A DNA stretch of 36,851 nt from Candidatus Sulfopaludibacter sp. SbA3 (GTDB lineage Bacteria; Acidobacteriota; Terriglobia; 20CM-2-55-15): positions 1-36,851 of the forward strand of contig CAMBFR010000030.1 in assembly GCA_945865815.1 (NCBI GenBank). Direction: 5' to 3'. The notes under the pieces were generated by a model. The model was not told where the DNA came from, made no database searches, and worked only from the letters and a program-made list of their open reading frames with translations. Made by a program: the position numbers and the translations under genes. Numbering within the stretch: position 1 is the stretch's first letter; each line of letters begins with the position of its first letter. Below are positions 9,247 through 16,066 of the stretch, piece after piece.

Positions 9247-9566
9247 TGGGGGCAGGAACACAGTTCCCGCAGGTATTCGAAACCGTAGATCCCGGTGCGA
9301 TGGCTATCGCTCCATAGGAAGTTCAGAGCGTAGTGGCCGACGAGCTCGATCTTGCGGAACTCGAGGTCATCCGGAATGTGAATCGGCAACACGATACGCA
9401 TGCCGGTCATTTCGTCTTTGCACGACGCGCACGGACACATGCCTCGAAGCATCGGGGCGGCAAACCGGCTCTCGTGCCCGTCGCCCCATTGAATCATCAA
9501 CTCGCCGGGGCTCATTTTCTTGATTTTCGTCGGCGTGGTGGCCTGCGCCGAAAGCGGCTCAGACAT
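9234..9566 (-). CDS. DUF971 domain protein (GBBH-like N-terminal domain)
   Basis: This 110-residue protein has the DUF971 pattern: SPGELMIQWGDGHESRF, then MLRGMCPCASCKDEMTG, and a C-terminal HRTGIYGFEYLRELC. Cysteines occur as CPCASC (about 44-49) and CSCPQC at the C-terminus, suited to zinc or Fe-S binding. The same domain occurs at the N-terminus of gamma-butyrobetaine hydroxylase and at the C-terminus of plant HCF101. Its ATG follows the mrp stop with no base between (TAG at 9567-9569, ATG at 9566). A role with Mrp in Fe-S protein assembly is inferred from this position and from HCF101. Confidence 0.9.
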   Translation of the reverse strand: MSEPLSAQATTPTKIKKMSPGELMIQWGDGHESRFAAPMLRGMCPCASCKDEMTGMRIVLPIHIPDDLEFRKIELVGHYALNFLWSDSHRTGIYGFEYLRELCSCPQCKT

Positions 9567-10667
9567 CTACTCGACCTCGAGAACCGGCGCGGAGTAGTTT
9601 CGAATACTGATCTGGGCGGCCATCCTCTCGGTAATGTCGCGGAGCATTCGGGAACTTGGCGCGTCGGGCAGCGCGAGAACGATCGGCGCCCCCATATCCG
9701 ACTGCGTCCTTATGGCAAGATCCAGCGGAACTTCGCCCAGGAACGGAAGGTCCAGTTGCTCGGCTGCGCGGCGGCCGCCTCCCTGGCCGAAGATATAGTC
9801 CTTCGAATCGCAGTGCGGGCAGATGTAATAGCTCATGTTCTCGACGATGCCGAGAATCGGCACCTTCGTCTGCTGGAACATGCGCAGCGTCTTCATGGAA
9901 ATCCGCAGCCCGACGTCCTGCGGCGTGGTGACGATGACCGCGCCGGTCAGCGGCACGGCCTGCGCGAGCGTGAGGTGCACGTCGCCGGTGCCGGGCGGAA
10001 GATCCACCATCAGGTAATCCAACTCGCCCCAATCCACATCGAACAGGCATTGCTGAAGCGCCTTGTGGGCCATCGGCCCGCGCCAGATGAGCGGCTGCTC
10101 GGACTTCACAAGCAATCCCATGGACATGAACTTCAATCCCGACGATTCCTGCGGAATCATCCGGTTTCCCACCGATTTCGGCGCCGTCTCAATACCCAGC
10201 ATGATGGGCGTCGTCGGGCCGTAAATGTCGCCATCGAGAAGACCGACACGCGCGCCAGCCTGCGCCAGGGCCACGGCCATGTTCACCGCGACCGTCGATT
10301 TGCCGACGCCGCCCTTTCCGCTGCCGACAGCGACGATGTTGCGCACGCCTTTGAGGGCGGATCTATCGAGCTGTGGCGTCTGCCGCACTTCGGCCGTCAA
10401 CTTCACGTCCACGCGCTGAACTCCCGGCAAAGCTTTGACCAACGCAACGGCTTCATCGCGCATCTGGTCCTTCACCGGGCAAGCTGGTGTCGTGAGATTA
10501 AGATCGAAGCTGACGACGCCATCCTCGATCTTCAGATTTCGAATGAAGCCCAGAGAAACGATGTCCTTGTGGAGATCCGGGTCCTGCACCCGCTTCAGTA
10601 CATCCAGCACCTGCGTTTCGTTTGTCTCGGGCGCCGATCCCTCTTTATCCTTGTTCCAAAATGCCAT
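9567..10667 (-). CDS. mrp: Mrp/ApbC/NBP35-family P-loop ATPase, Fe-S carrier
   Basis: This 366-residue protein carries Fe-S clusters to client apoproteins. The N-terminal MIP18/DUF59 domain (about 18-100) includes VQDPDLHKDIVSLGFIRNL and LTTPACPVKDQM with its conserved Cys. The P-loop domain has the deviant Walker A GSGKGGVGKST, the segment LLDGDIYGPTTPIMLG and Walker B DYLMVDLPPGTGD. ENMSYYICPHC supplies the CxxC cluster-binding pair. ATG at 10667 is 3 bases after the murB stop. Length and domain order are usual for bacterial Mrp; the C-terminal DUF971 of plant HCF101 is instead the next gene. Confidence 0.95.
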   Translation of the reverse strand: MAFWNKDKEGSAPETNETQVLDVLKRVQDPDLHKDIVSLGFIRNLKIEDGVVSFDLNLTTPACPVKDQMRDEAVALVKALPGVQRVDVKLTAEVRQTPQLDRSALKGVRNIVAVGSGKGGVGKSTVAVNMAVALAQAGARVGLLDGDIYGPTTPIMLGIETAPKSVGNRMIPQESSGLKFMSMGLLVKSEQPLIWRGPMAHKALQQCLFDVDWGELDYLMVDLPPGTGDVHLTLAQAVPLTGAVIVTTPQDVGLRISMKTLRMFQQTKVPILGIVENMSYYICPHCDSKDYIFGQGGGRRAAEQLDLPFLGEVPLDLAIRTQSDMGAPIVLALPDAPSSRMLRDITERMAAQISIRNYSAPVLEVE

Positions 10668-10670
10668 GAT

Positions 10671-11756
10671 TCAATTGTAGCCGAAAAACTCCGATATAAG
10701 ATCCTCGCCAAAACCCACAAATACCGGCTCGGGGACAAGTTTCACGCCGAATCGGCCCTCGACACGCGCTCGAATCTCCCTCGCCAGCCTCAGCAGATCG
10801 TCGGCTGTCGCGCCGCCTTTGTTCACGAGCGCCAGCGTGTGCCTGCTCGAAAGCCCTACCGGTCCCATTGCGTATCCTTTAGGAAAGCCGGCCCGCTCAA
10901 TGAGCCAGGCCGCGGCAGTCTTCACCTTTCCCGGCGCGGCGGGATATCGCGGAGCGCGTTCACCGGCCGCAGCCTCAAGAGCGTTGAACTGATCCTCGGT
11001 CATGATCGGATTCTTGAAAAACGAACCGGCGCTCCGGCAATCCGGATCGCCTGGAGTCAGCAGCATGGCCTTGCCCGCGCGGATTTGCCGGACCACCGAC
11101 CGCACTTCCGCAAGAGACGGTGTTTCCAGCCGGCCCTCAAACGCCTGCTTCAACTCGGCGTAGCGGATTGCGGGCTCCCCTCCCTTCGTCAGCGCATATG
11201 TCACGTTCAGAACCACGTACCGGTTTTTCGCCGTCGAGTTAAAAAGGCTCGTGCGGTAGGTAAACGAGCAGTCGTCACGCGAGAGTTCGACGATCGAATC
11301 CGTTTCGCGGTCGTATGCCCGGAGCGAAACGATTACGTCCGAAACCTCCTGCCCATACGCGCCGACATTCTGCACAGGCGTCCCGCCCACCGAGCCCGGA
11401 ATCCCGCTGAGGCACTCGATTCCCGCAAGGTCGCGCTCGACGCACAGACGCACCAGGCGGTCCCAGTCTTCACCGGCTCCCGCACCCACCAGCATTCCGC
11501 CGCCGCTCTCTTCCCACTCCAGTCCTGCCAGGCCGATCTTGATAACCACGCCAGGAAAGCCCGCGTCCGCCATTAACAGGTTCGAACCGCCGCCAAGAAT
11601 AAAGACCGGAATATTTCGGTCCCTGGCGTCGCGAATCGCTTCCACGACGGTATTTTCAGAATCGGCGTTGATGAAATAGCGGGCCGGCCCGCCGATGCCG
11701 AGTGTTGTCAGGGATGCCAATTCGATGTGTTCGAGGAAGTTCAAAGGGAAACTCAT
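10671..11756 (-). CDS. murB: UDP-N-acetylenolpyruvoylglucosamine reductase MurB
   Basis: MurB reduces UDP-GlcNAc-enolpyruvate to UDP-MurNAc with NADPH and FAD, the second committed step of peptidoglycan synthesis. The 361-residue protein has the FAD-binding LTTLGIGGPARYFI and VFILGGGSNLLMADAGFPG, then GIPGSVGGTPVQNVGAYGQE and DDCSFTYRTSLFN. The catalytic-Ser motif is RSAGSFFKNP and the final domain has AAWLIERAGFPKGYAMG. ATG at 11756 fits the family length. A much longer frame upstream is antisense to the P1 peptidase and is not used. It heads a tight operon with mrp, DUF971 and ubiX, and starts back-to-back with the peptidase gene, 15 bases apart. Confidence 0.95.
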   Translation of the reverse strand: MSFPLNFLEHIELASLTTLGIGGPARYFINADSENTVVEAIRDARDRNIPVFILGGGSNLLMADAGFPGVVIKIGLAGLEWEESGGGMLVGAGAGEDWDRLVRLCVERDLAGIECLSGIPGSVGGTPVQNVGAYGQEVSDVIVSLRAYDRETDSIVELSRDDCSFTYRTSLFNSTAKNRYVVLNVTYALTKGGEPAIRYAELKQAFEGRLETPSLAEVRSVVRQIRAGKAMLLTPGDPDCRSAGSFFKNPIMTEDQFNALEAAAGERAPRYPAAPGKVKTAAAWLIERAGFPKGYAMGPVGLSSRHTLALVNKGGATADDLLRLAREIRARVEGRFGVKLVPEPVFVGFGEDLISEFFGYN

Positions 11757-11758
11757 CG

Positions 11759-11764
11759 TATCAT
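11759..11764 (+). promoter_or_regulatory. Possible -10 element of the P1 peptidase gene
   Basis: TATCAT ends 7 bases before ATG at 11772 and overlaps the alternative ATG at 11763. There is no good Shine-Dalgarno at the right spacing, so this argues for the later start and a leaderless message. No clear -35 is visible. Confidence 0.3.
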
Positions 11765-11771
11765 GTTTGCC

Positions 11772-12746
11772 ATGCCCGACGGCTGGATCACGGACGTAGA
11801 CGGAATCAAGGCCGGTCACTTCACCGATTCGCGGCGGCCCACCGGTTGCACGGTGATCCTTTGCGCGTCCGGCGCAATCACTGGCGTGGATGTCCGCGGC
11901 TCTGCTCCGGGAACACGCGAAACGGACCTGCTCCATCCCGTCAACACCATCGACAAGACGCACGCCATCCTGCTTGCCGGCGGCAGCGCCTTCGGCCTGG
12001 ACGCCGCGGGCGGTGTAGTCCGGTACCTCGAAGAACGAGGTTTCGGCTATCCCACACGCGCCGCGAAAATACCGATCGTCCCGGCGGCCATCCTGTATGA
12101 CCTCACGCTCGGGGATGCCAGGATCCGGCCGGATGCGGCGGCCGGATATCGCGCATGCGAGAATGCGGGGTCCGGACCGGTCGAAGAAGGAAGCGTCGGC
12201 GCGGGCTCCGGCGCAACCATCGGCAAACTCGGCAGCGGCCGGCGGATGAAAGGCGGCATCGGCACGGCGAGCATCAAGCTGCCGAACGGAATCGTTGTAG
12301 GTGCCATCGTTGCCGTGAATTGCGTGGGCAATATCATCGATCCCCGGACAGGAAAGATCGTGGCAGGCATGCTTTCCGCCAATGGCAACGGCTTTGAGGA
12401 CATTATCGAAAGGTTTCGTTCGGGCGATGGCGTCGCTACGGCCGAGCCCGGCGCAAATACCACGATCGGCGTTGTGGCGACAAACGCCACGCTGTCCAAA
12501 AGCCAGGTCACCAAGATTGCGCAGATGGCGCACGACGGAATGGCCCGCGTCATCAATCCCGTTCACACAACCATGGACGGCGACACGTTGTTTGCGATTT
12601 CCACCGCAACCTCGAACCTCCAGGTTGACGTGACTGCGATTGGCGCCCTCGCGGCGGAAGCCGTGAGTGAAGCGATCCTGCGCGGAGTCATGCAGGCGAA
12701 ATCGGTGGAAGGAGTTCCCTGCTATGCGGACATCGTCCGCAAATGA
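11772..12746 (+). CDS. P1-family (DmpA/BapA-like) self-processing aminopeptidase
   Basis: This N-terminal nucleophile hydrolase of about 324 residues belongs to the L-aminopeptidase/D-esterase DmpA group (MEROPS P1, formerly S58). It opens GWITDVDGIKAGHFTDSRRP, with the family TDVxGIxxGH motif. It then has GCTVILCASGAITGVDVRG, the LLAGGSAFGLDAAGGVVRYL helix and the GGIGTAS segment. The likely autocleavage site is Asn229-Thr230 in PGANTTIGVVATNA, which would free Thr230 as the nucleophile of the small subunit; the site is inferred from relatives. Substrates are probably small peptides or amides. ATG 11763 is an alternative start. The last Lys codon and the stop lie inside the palindrome at 12740-12829. 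Confidence 0.9.
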   Translation: MPDGWITDVDGIKAGHFTDSRRPTGCTVILCASGAITGVDVRGSAPGTRETDLLHPVNTIDKTHAILLAGGSAFGLDAAGGVVRYLEERGFGYPTRAAKIPIVPAAILYDLTLGDARIRPDAAAGYRACENAGSGPVEEGSVGAGSGATIGKLGSGRRMKGGIGTASIKLPNGIVVGAIVAVNCVGNIIDPRTGKIVAGMLSANGNGFEDIIERFRSGDGVATAEPGANTTIGVVATNATLSKSQVTKIAQMAHDGMARVINPVHTTMDGDTLFAISTATSNLQVDVTAIGALAAEAVSEAILRGVMQAKSVEGVPCYADIVRK

Positions 12747-12829
12747 CAAATGACAATTGAACAGTGAACAATGACAAAGTTTTCGAAGGCTTTGTCATTG
12801 TTCACTGTTCAATTGTCATTTGTCATTTG
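12740..12829. repeat. Near-perfect 90-bp palindrome between convergent genes
   Basis: Bases 12740-12779 and 12790-12829 are exact 40-base reverse complements around the 10-base centre ttttcgaagg, which itself nearly pairs. The arms are AT-rich and internally repetitive, with units such as aatgacaa, aacagtgaac and aatgac, unlike the GC-rich surroundings. The TGA of the P1 peptidase (12744-12746) and that of the convergent transglutaminase-like gene (12823-12825) are mirror images within the arms. It could work as a bidirectional terminator, though without a T-tract after the stem, or be an inserted palindromic element. Confidence 0.9.
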
Positions 12830-13434
12830 ACGGTGCCAACCAACCCTGCCTTAAACGAACGCTCGTCCATGAACATTCTCCGGGTTATGCCTGGAATGGG
12901 TGTGTGCCGGATATCCAGCAAGTACTCCGGAATCGCCCATAGATCCTTTTCCGATGTCATCCATTGAATACGATCGAACCGGCCGAGGTTCACAGGACCG
13001 GAGTAGGCGCGAAGAGTCTTCTCGCCCTTCAAATTGTAGTAGTGCTCGAAATACGATAGCGCCAGCTCCCGCAACGTCCGATATACGGGCTCGCGGAAAC
13101 GCAGCCCGGCATAGTTCGATTTCGCGATTGCACCCCAATATCCGTCCGTTCGATAGATGGCTATGACGTGGTCGTCGTCGCGCACGGCTTCAAGATCGAA
13201 GATCAAGGGCGGCAAGCCGCTCAACCGCAGGGCCGCGGCGGCAAAGAGGGCCGCCTCGAAGCAGTGTGCGGTCCTGTCGCGAATGACGCGCCGCGGCGAC
13301 CGGCACGTCGGTCCCCGGGGCTCCTTGTTATACGGAAGGTCGTCGAGATACTTCTGAATCTTCTGCGGCGTGGAGAGCCTGCGGAACTGTTGAAGCTCCT
13401 GCCTGGTCAACTCGAAACTTGCGGATTCGTTCAT
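12823..13434 (-). CDS. Transglutaminase-like cysteine-protease-fold protein
   Basis: This 203-residue protein has no signal peptide and no specific assignment. The segment RTAHCFEAALFAAAALRLSG with Cys58, followed by DDDHVIAIYR with His89 and then GYWGAIAKSN, resembles the Cys-His core of transglutaminase-like proteins. TLRELALSYFEHYYNLKGEK and IPEYLLDIRHTPIPGITRRM are further likely conserved blocks. The substrate is unknown. Its ATG has a CATAAT 8 bases upstream and no Shine-Dalgarno, and it is divergent from the hupE-like gene with 19 bases between starts. Its Lys-stop end falls in the palindrome at 12740-12829, so the C-terminus may have been set by that element. Confidence 0.7.
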   Translation of the reverse strand: MNESASFELTRQELQQFRRLSTPQKIQKYLDDLPYNKEPRGPTCRSPRRVIRDRTAHCFEAALFAAAALRLSGLPPLIFDLEAVRDDDHVIAIYRTDGYWGAIAKSNYAGLRFREPVYRTLRELALSYFEHYYNLKGEKTLRAYSGPVNLGRFDRIQWMTSEKDLWAIPEYLLDIRHTPIPGITRRMFMDERSFKAGLVGTVK

Positions 13435-13448
13435 GCTTTGACATTATG
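13419..13448. promoter_or_regulatory. Divergent promoter region with shared -10
   Basis: On the plus strand TTGCGG (13419-13424), a 17-base spacer and CATTAT (13442-13447) end 6 bases before the hupE-like ATG at 13454. On the minus strand the same bases read CATAAT (13448-13443), 8 bases before the transglutaminase-like ATG at 13434. Neither gene has a Shine-Dalgarno sequence. One site may therefore drive two leaderless messages. Confidence 0.4.
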
Positions 13449-13453
13449 CCTTT

Positions 13454-14134
13454 ATGCGTAAACTTGCGGTCTTCATTGTACTCGCCATGCTTTTGCCGGC
13501 TGTGGCCGGCGCCCACGGAGTCGCGCGCGACGACGCGGTTTTTGTCCAGAACACGAAAGGCGCCGCTATTGGTCCCTTTATGTATCTGGGCGCCAAGCAC
13601 ATGGTCACGGGATACGATCACCTGCTGTTCCTTGTCGGCGTGATCTTCTTCCTTTACCGGCTGAGGGACGTCGTTCTCTACGTCAGCCTTTTCACGCTCG
13701 GACACAGCGTCACGTTGCTCTCCGGAGTGCTGGGCGGATTGCAGGCAAACCCCTACATCATCGACGCCATTATCGGCCTGTCCGTGGTCTACAAAGGGTT
13801 CGAGAACGTCGGAGGGTTCCAGCGATTCCTCGGCTTCCAACCCAACACGCGGTGGGCGGTCCTGATCTTCGGCCTGTTTCACGGTTTCGGCCTGGCGACA
13901 AAGCTGCAGGAGTTTGCGCTCCCGCAGGAAGGCCTGGTATCCAATATCGTCAGCTTTAACGTCGGCGTGGAAATCGGACAGATGCTGGCGTTGACGGGCG
14001 TACTTATCGCTTTGAGCTATTGGCGCACCACACAGGGCTACCTGCGGCACGCCTTCCTCACGAATACAGCTTTGATGGCGGCAGGATTCGTACTCATGGG
14101 GCATCAACTCGCCGGGTACTTCACCAGTATCTAA
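13454..14134 (+). CDS. HupE/UreJ_2-family membrane protein, possible metal permease
   Basis: This 226-residue protein has a cleavable signal peptide ending AVAGA|H, leaving a histidine at the mature N-terminus, then about six helices. Family motifs are AKHMVTGYDHLLFLVGVIFF, SLFTLGHSVTLL, GLFHGFGLATKL and SFNVGVEIGQ. Conserved His and Asp residues inside helices suggest metal movement; HupE and UreJ relatives are linked to nickel for hydrogenase or urease, but neither enzyme is nearby. It is followed after 17 bases by a membrane-anchored partner. The substrate is not shown by the sequence. Confidence 0.85.
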   Translation: MRKLAVFIVLAMLLPAVAGAHGVARDDAVFVQNTKGAAIGPFMYLGAKHMVTGYDHLLFLVGVIFFLYRLRDVVLYVSLFTLGHSVTLLSGVLGGLQANPYIIDAIIGLSVVYKGFENVGGFQRFLGFQPNTRWAVLIFGLFHGFGLATKLQEFALPQEGLVSNIVSFNVGVEIGQMLALTGVLIALSYWRTTQGYLRHAFLTNTALMAAGFVLMGHQLAGYFTSI

Positions 14135-14151
14135 AAAGGAAAGCAGGCATT

Positions 14152-14772
14152 GTGACCGACGAAAACAACACTCCCAAAGTCGAAGCGCCCTCGATGACGA
14201 CAATCGTAAAAGCTACGGTCGTTGCCCTCGTAGTCGCGGCAATCGTTCTCTTTACGACGATTCTGCCTGCCGAATACGGCATCGATCCTCTCGGCGCCGG
14301 CGCCGCGCTTGGGCTGGTGAATCTTTCAACTGCCGAGGGCGCCGATGCGGGCGCAACACCGGCCCCCGTTCAATCCGGCGTCAGCGTGACACAGCCGAAT
14401 ATCTACAAGGTGGATTCCAGAGACTTCGAGATATATCCGGGCGAGGGATTCGAATTCAAGTACCGAATGGAAAAGGGCGCGGTCATGGTCTATTCGTGGA
14501 AGGCTGACGGCAAACTGGAGTCCGAATTCCACGGCGAACCGGACGTAAAACCGAACAAGGATTATTACGAGAGCTACGATCTGGACAAGGTCGGGAGAGA
14601 GCAAAGCTTCGGCTCTTTCACTGCCCCGAGCACCGGGATCCATGGCTGGTTCTGGGAGAATAGAGGCTTCAAGGCGGTCAAGCTTCGCCTGACAACAGCC
14701 GGATTCTACAGCGCCGGCAAACAGTACAGCATATTCGGCATCGAAGACATCGCCATCGAAGACGTAAAGTAG
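14152..14772 (+). CDS. Single-pass membrane-anchored protein paired with the HupE-like gene
   Basis: This 206-residue protein starts at GTG 14152 with AAAGGAAAG-type sequence about 10 bases upstream. A short N-tail (VTDENNTPKVEAPSM) precedes one helix at about 18-40. An Ala/Gly-rich linker with GADAGATPAPVQSG follows, then an outside domain of about 130 residues: KVDSRDFEIYPGEGFEFKYR, GAVMVYSWKADGKLESEFHG, and FGSFTAPSTGIHGWFWENRG. The beta-rich pattern suggests a ligand- or metal-binding domain. Proteins of this shape, usually called transmembrane anchor proteins, sit next to HupE/UreJ genes; the pairing is the best clue to function. Biochemical role unknown. Confidence 0.75.
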   Translation: MTDENNTPKVEAPSMTTIVKATVVALVVAAIVLFTTILPAEYGIDPLGAGAALGLVNLSTAEGADAGATPAPVQSGVSVTQPNIYKVDSRDFEIYPGEGFEFKYRMEKGAVMVYSWKADGKLESEFHGEPDVKPNKDYYESYDLDKVGREQSFGSFTAPSTGIHGWFWENRGFKAVKLRLTTAGFYSAGKQYSIFGIEDIAIEDVK

Positions 14773-14802
14773 ACGTGGAGTAAGGGAACCCGCCCATTCG
14801 AC

Positions 14803-15984
14803 ATGAACTTCTCGGAGTTGGCCCGGAACCTCGGCGGCCCGAAGAATCCTCTCTATCTGCTGCACGACAGGCTGAAGGCGGAAGGCCGCCCGATTGTGGA
14901 TCTCGTGCGCGGAAACGTCAACGAGCATGGGATCGTTTATCCCCGCGCGGCGCTGGACGAAATTCTCTCGGGCGCTGCTGAGGAAGCGCGGATATACCGG
15001 CCGGATTCTCTGGGACAGGAGCCCGCCCGGCGCGCGGTCGCGTCCTACTACGCAAGCCTCGGCGTTTCTCCCCAACACATTCTTCTCACGCCCGGAACAA
15101 GCGTTTCCTACTGGTATTGCTTCAAGCTGCTTGCGGAAGCAGGCGATGAAATTCTGTGCCCCCGGCCTGCTTATCCTCTATTCGACTACATCGCGACACT
15201 CTGCGGCGTGCGGCTGACCCACTATCGATTGCTGGAAGCGCGCGGATGGGCGATCGACCTGGATCACCTCGAGCATCAGATCACGACGAAGACTCGCGCA
15301 ATCGTTCTCATTTCACCGCACAACCCCACCGGCATGGTCGCCGATGCGGCGCAGCTTTCAGGCCTGGCTGAAATCGCCGGCCGCCACAACCTGCCGATTA
15401 TTTCCGACGAAGTCTTCAGCGAATTCCTGTTCGGCATCGACTCGTTGCCGCGGGCCGCCGCAACAGCCGCGCCCCTGGTCTTTACGTTGAACGGATTCTC
15501 CAAGATGTTCGCTTTGCCCGGCATGAAGGCCGGATGGATGGCCGTGACCGGCGATGACGCGCTTGTGAAGCAGGCGATGTCCGCGCTGGAATTGATTTCC
15601 GACACGTTCCTTCCCGTAAATGAAATCGCCCAGTTCGCCGTGGAAAAGATTTTCAGCCGCGGCCAGGAATTCCTGAAGAGCTACCGGGAATGGGTAACGG
15701 CATGCCGTGACCGGGCGCTGGCAGGACTTTCGGGCGCGGCTTTCGTGGAACCACGCGGGGGTTTCTACATTACGTTGCCGATCGTGGACTCAGAAGAGAA
15801 CGCGGCTGCGGCTTTACTCGAAAAGAACGGAATTCTCGTGCATCCCGGCTACTTCTACGACATCGATCCCGATCATCTGGTGATGACATTCATTCATGAT
15901 CCGGAGTCGCTCACTTCGCACTTCGAAACGATCAAGAAGACGATTGGCCACGGAGGACTACTGGAACCTGGAGAGAAGCCTTAA
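14803..15984 (+). CDS. PLP-dependent fold type I aminotransferase (class I/II)
   Basis: This 393-residue enzyme has the aspartate-aminotransferase fold. Lys234 in LNGFSKMFALPGMKAGW should bind PLP, with Asn174 (SPHNPTG), Asp202 (ISDEVF) and the TPGTSVSYW turn as cofactor contacts. Two changes are odd. The Tyr usually found three residues after the Asp is Phe205. The C-terminal Arg that grips the substrate carboxylate in most relatives (usually xRxS) appears as DHLVMTFIHDP with Met. This ILVHPGYFYD subgroup may use an unusual substrate. It lies 30 bases after the anchor gene on the same strand, so it may share that operon. The 82 bases after it hold only a weak GGATC/GATCC hairpin. Confidence 0.88.
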   Translation: MNFSELARNLGGPKNPLYLLHDRLKAEGRPIVDLVRGNVNEHGIVYPRAALDEILSGAAEEARIYRPDSLGQEPARRAVASYYASLGVSPQHILLTPGTSVSYWYCFKLLAEAGDEILCPRPAYPLFDYIATLCGVRLTHYRLLEARGWAIDLDHLEHQITTKTRAIVLISPHNPTGMVADAAQLSGLAEIAGRHNLPIISDEVFSEFLFGIDSLPRAAATAAPLVFTLNGFSKMFALPGMKAGWMAVTGDDALVKQAMSALELISDTFLPVNEIAQFAVEKIFSRGQEFLKSYREWVTACRDRALAGLSGAAFVEPRGGFYITLPIVDSEENAAAALLEKNGILVHPGYFYDIDPDHLVMTFIHDPESLTSHFETIKKTIGHGGLLEPGEKP

Positions 15985-16066
15985 GCTCGGGCTGCCGATT
16001 CTCATGGCAGGGGATCTTCTCACGATCCTCACATGCAGCGGAGTGTAGAACGTGCGATTTGTGCCT

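Noticed and set aside
9333-11576. 747-codon open frame on the plus strand
   Set aside because: It runs antisense through mrp and murB, both clear genes, and its protein is rich in His and Arg with no domain; a typical GC-rich shadow frame.
11757-12749. N-terminal extension of murB to 692 codons
   Set aside because: The extra 331 codons are antisense to the P1 peptidase and show no homology; MurB begins naturally at 11756.
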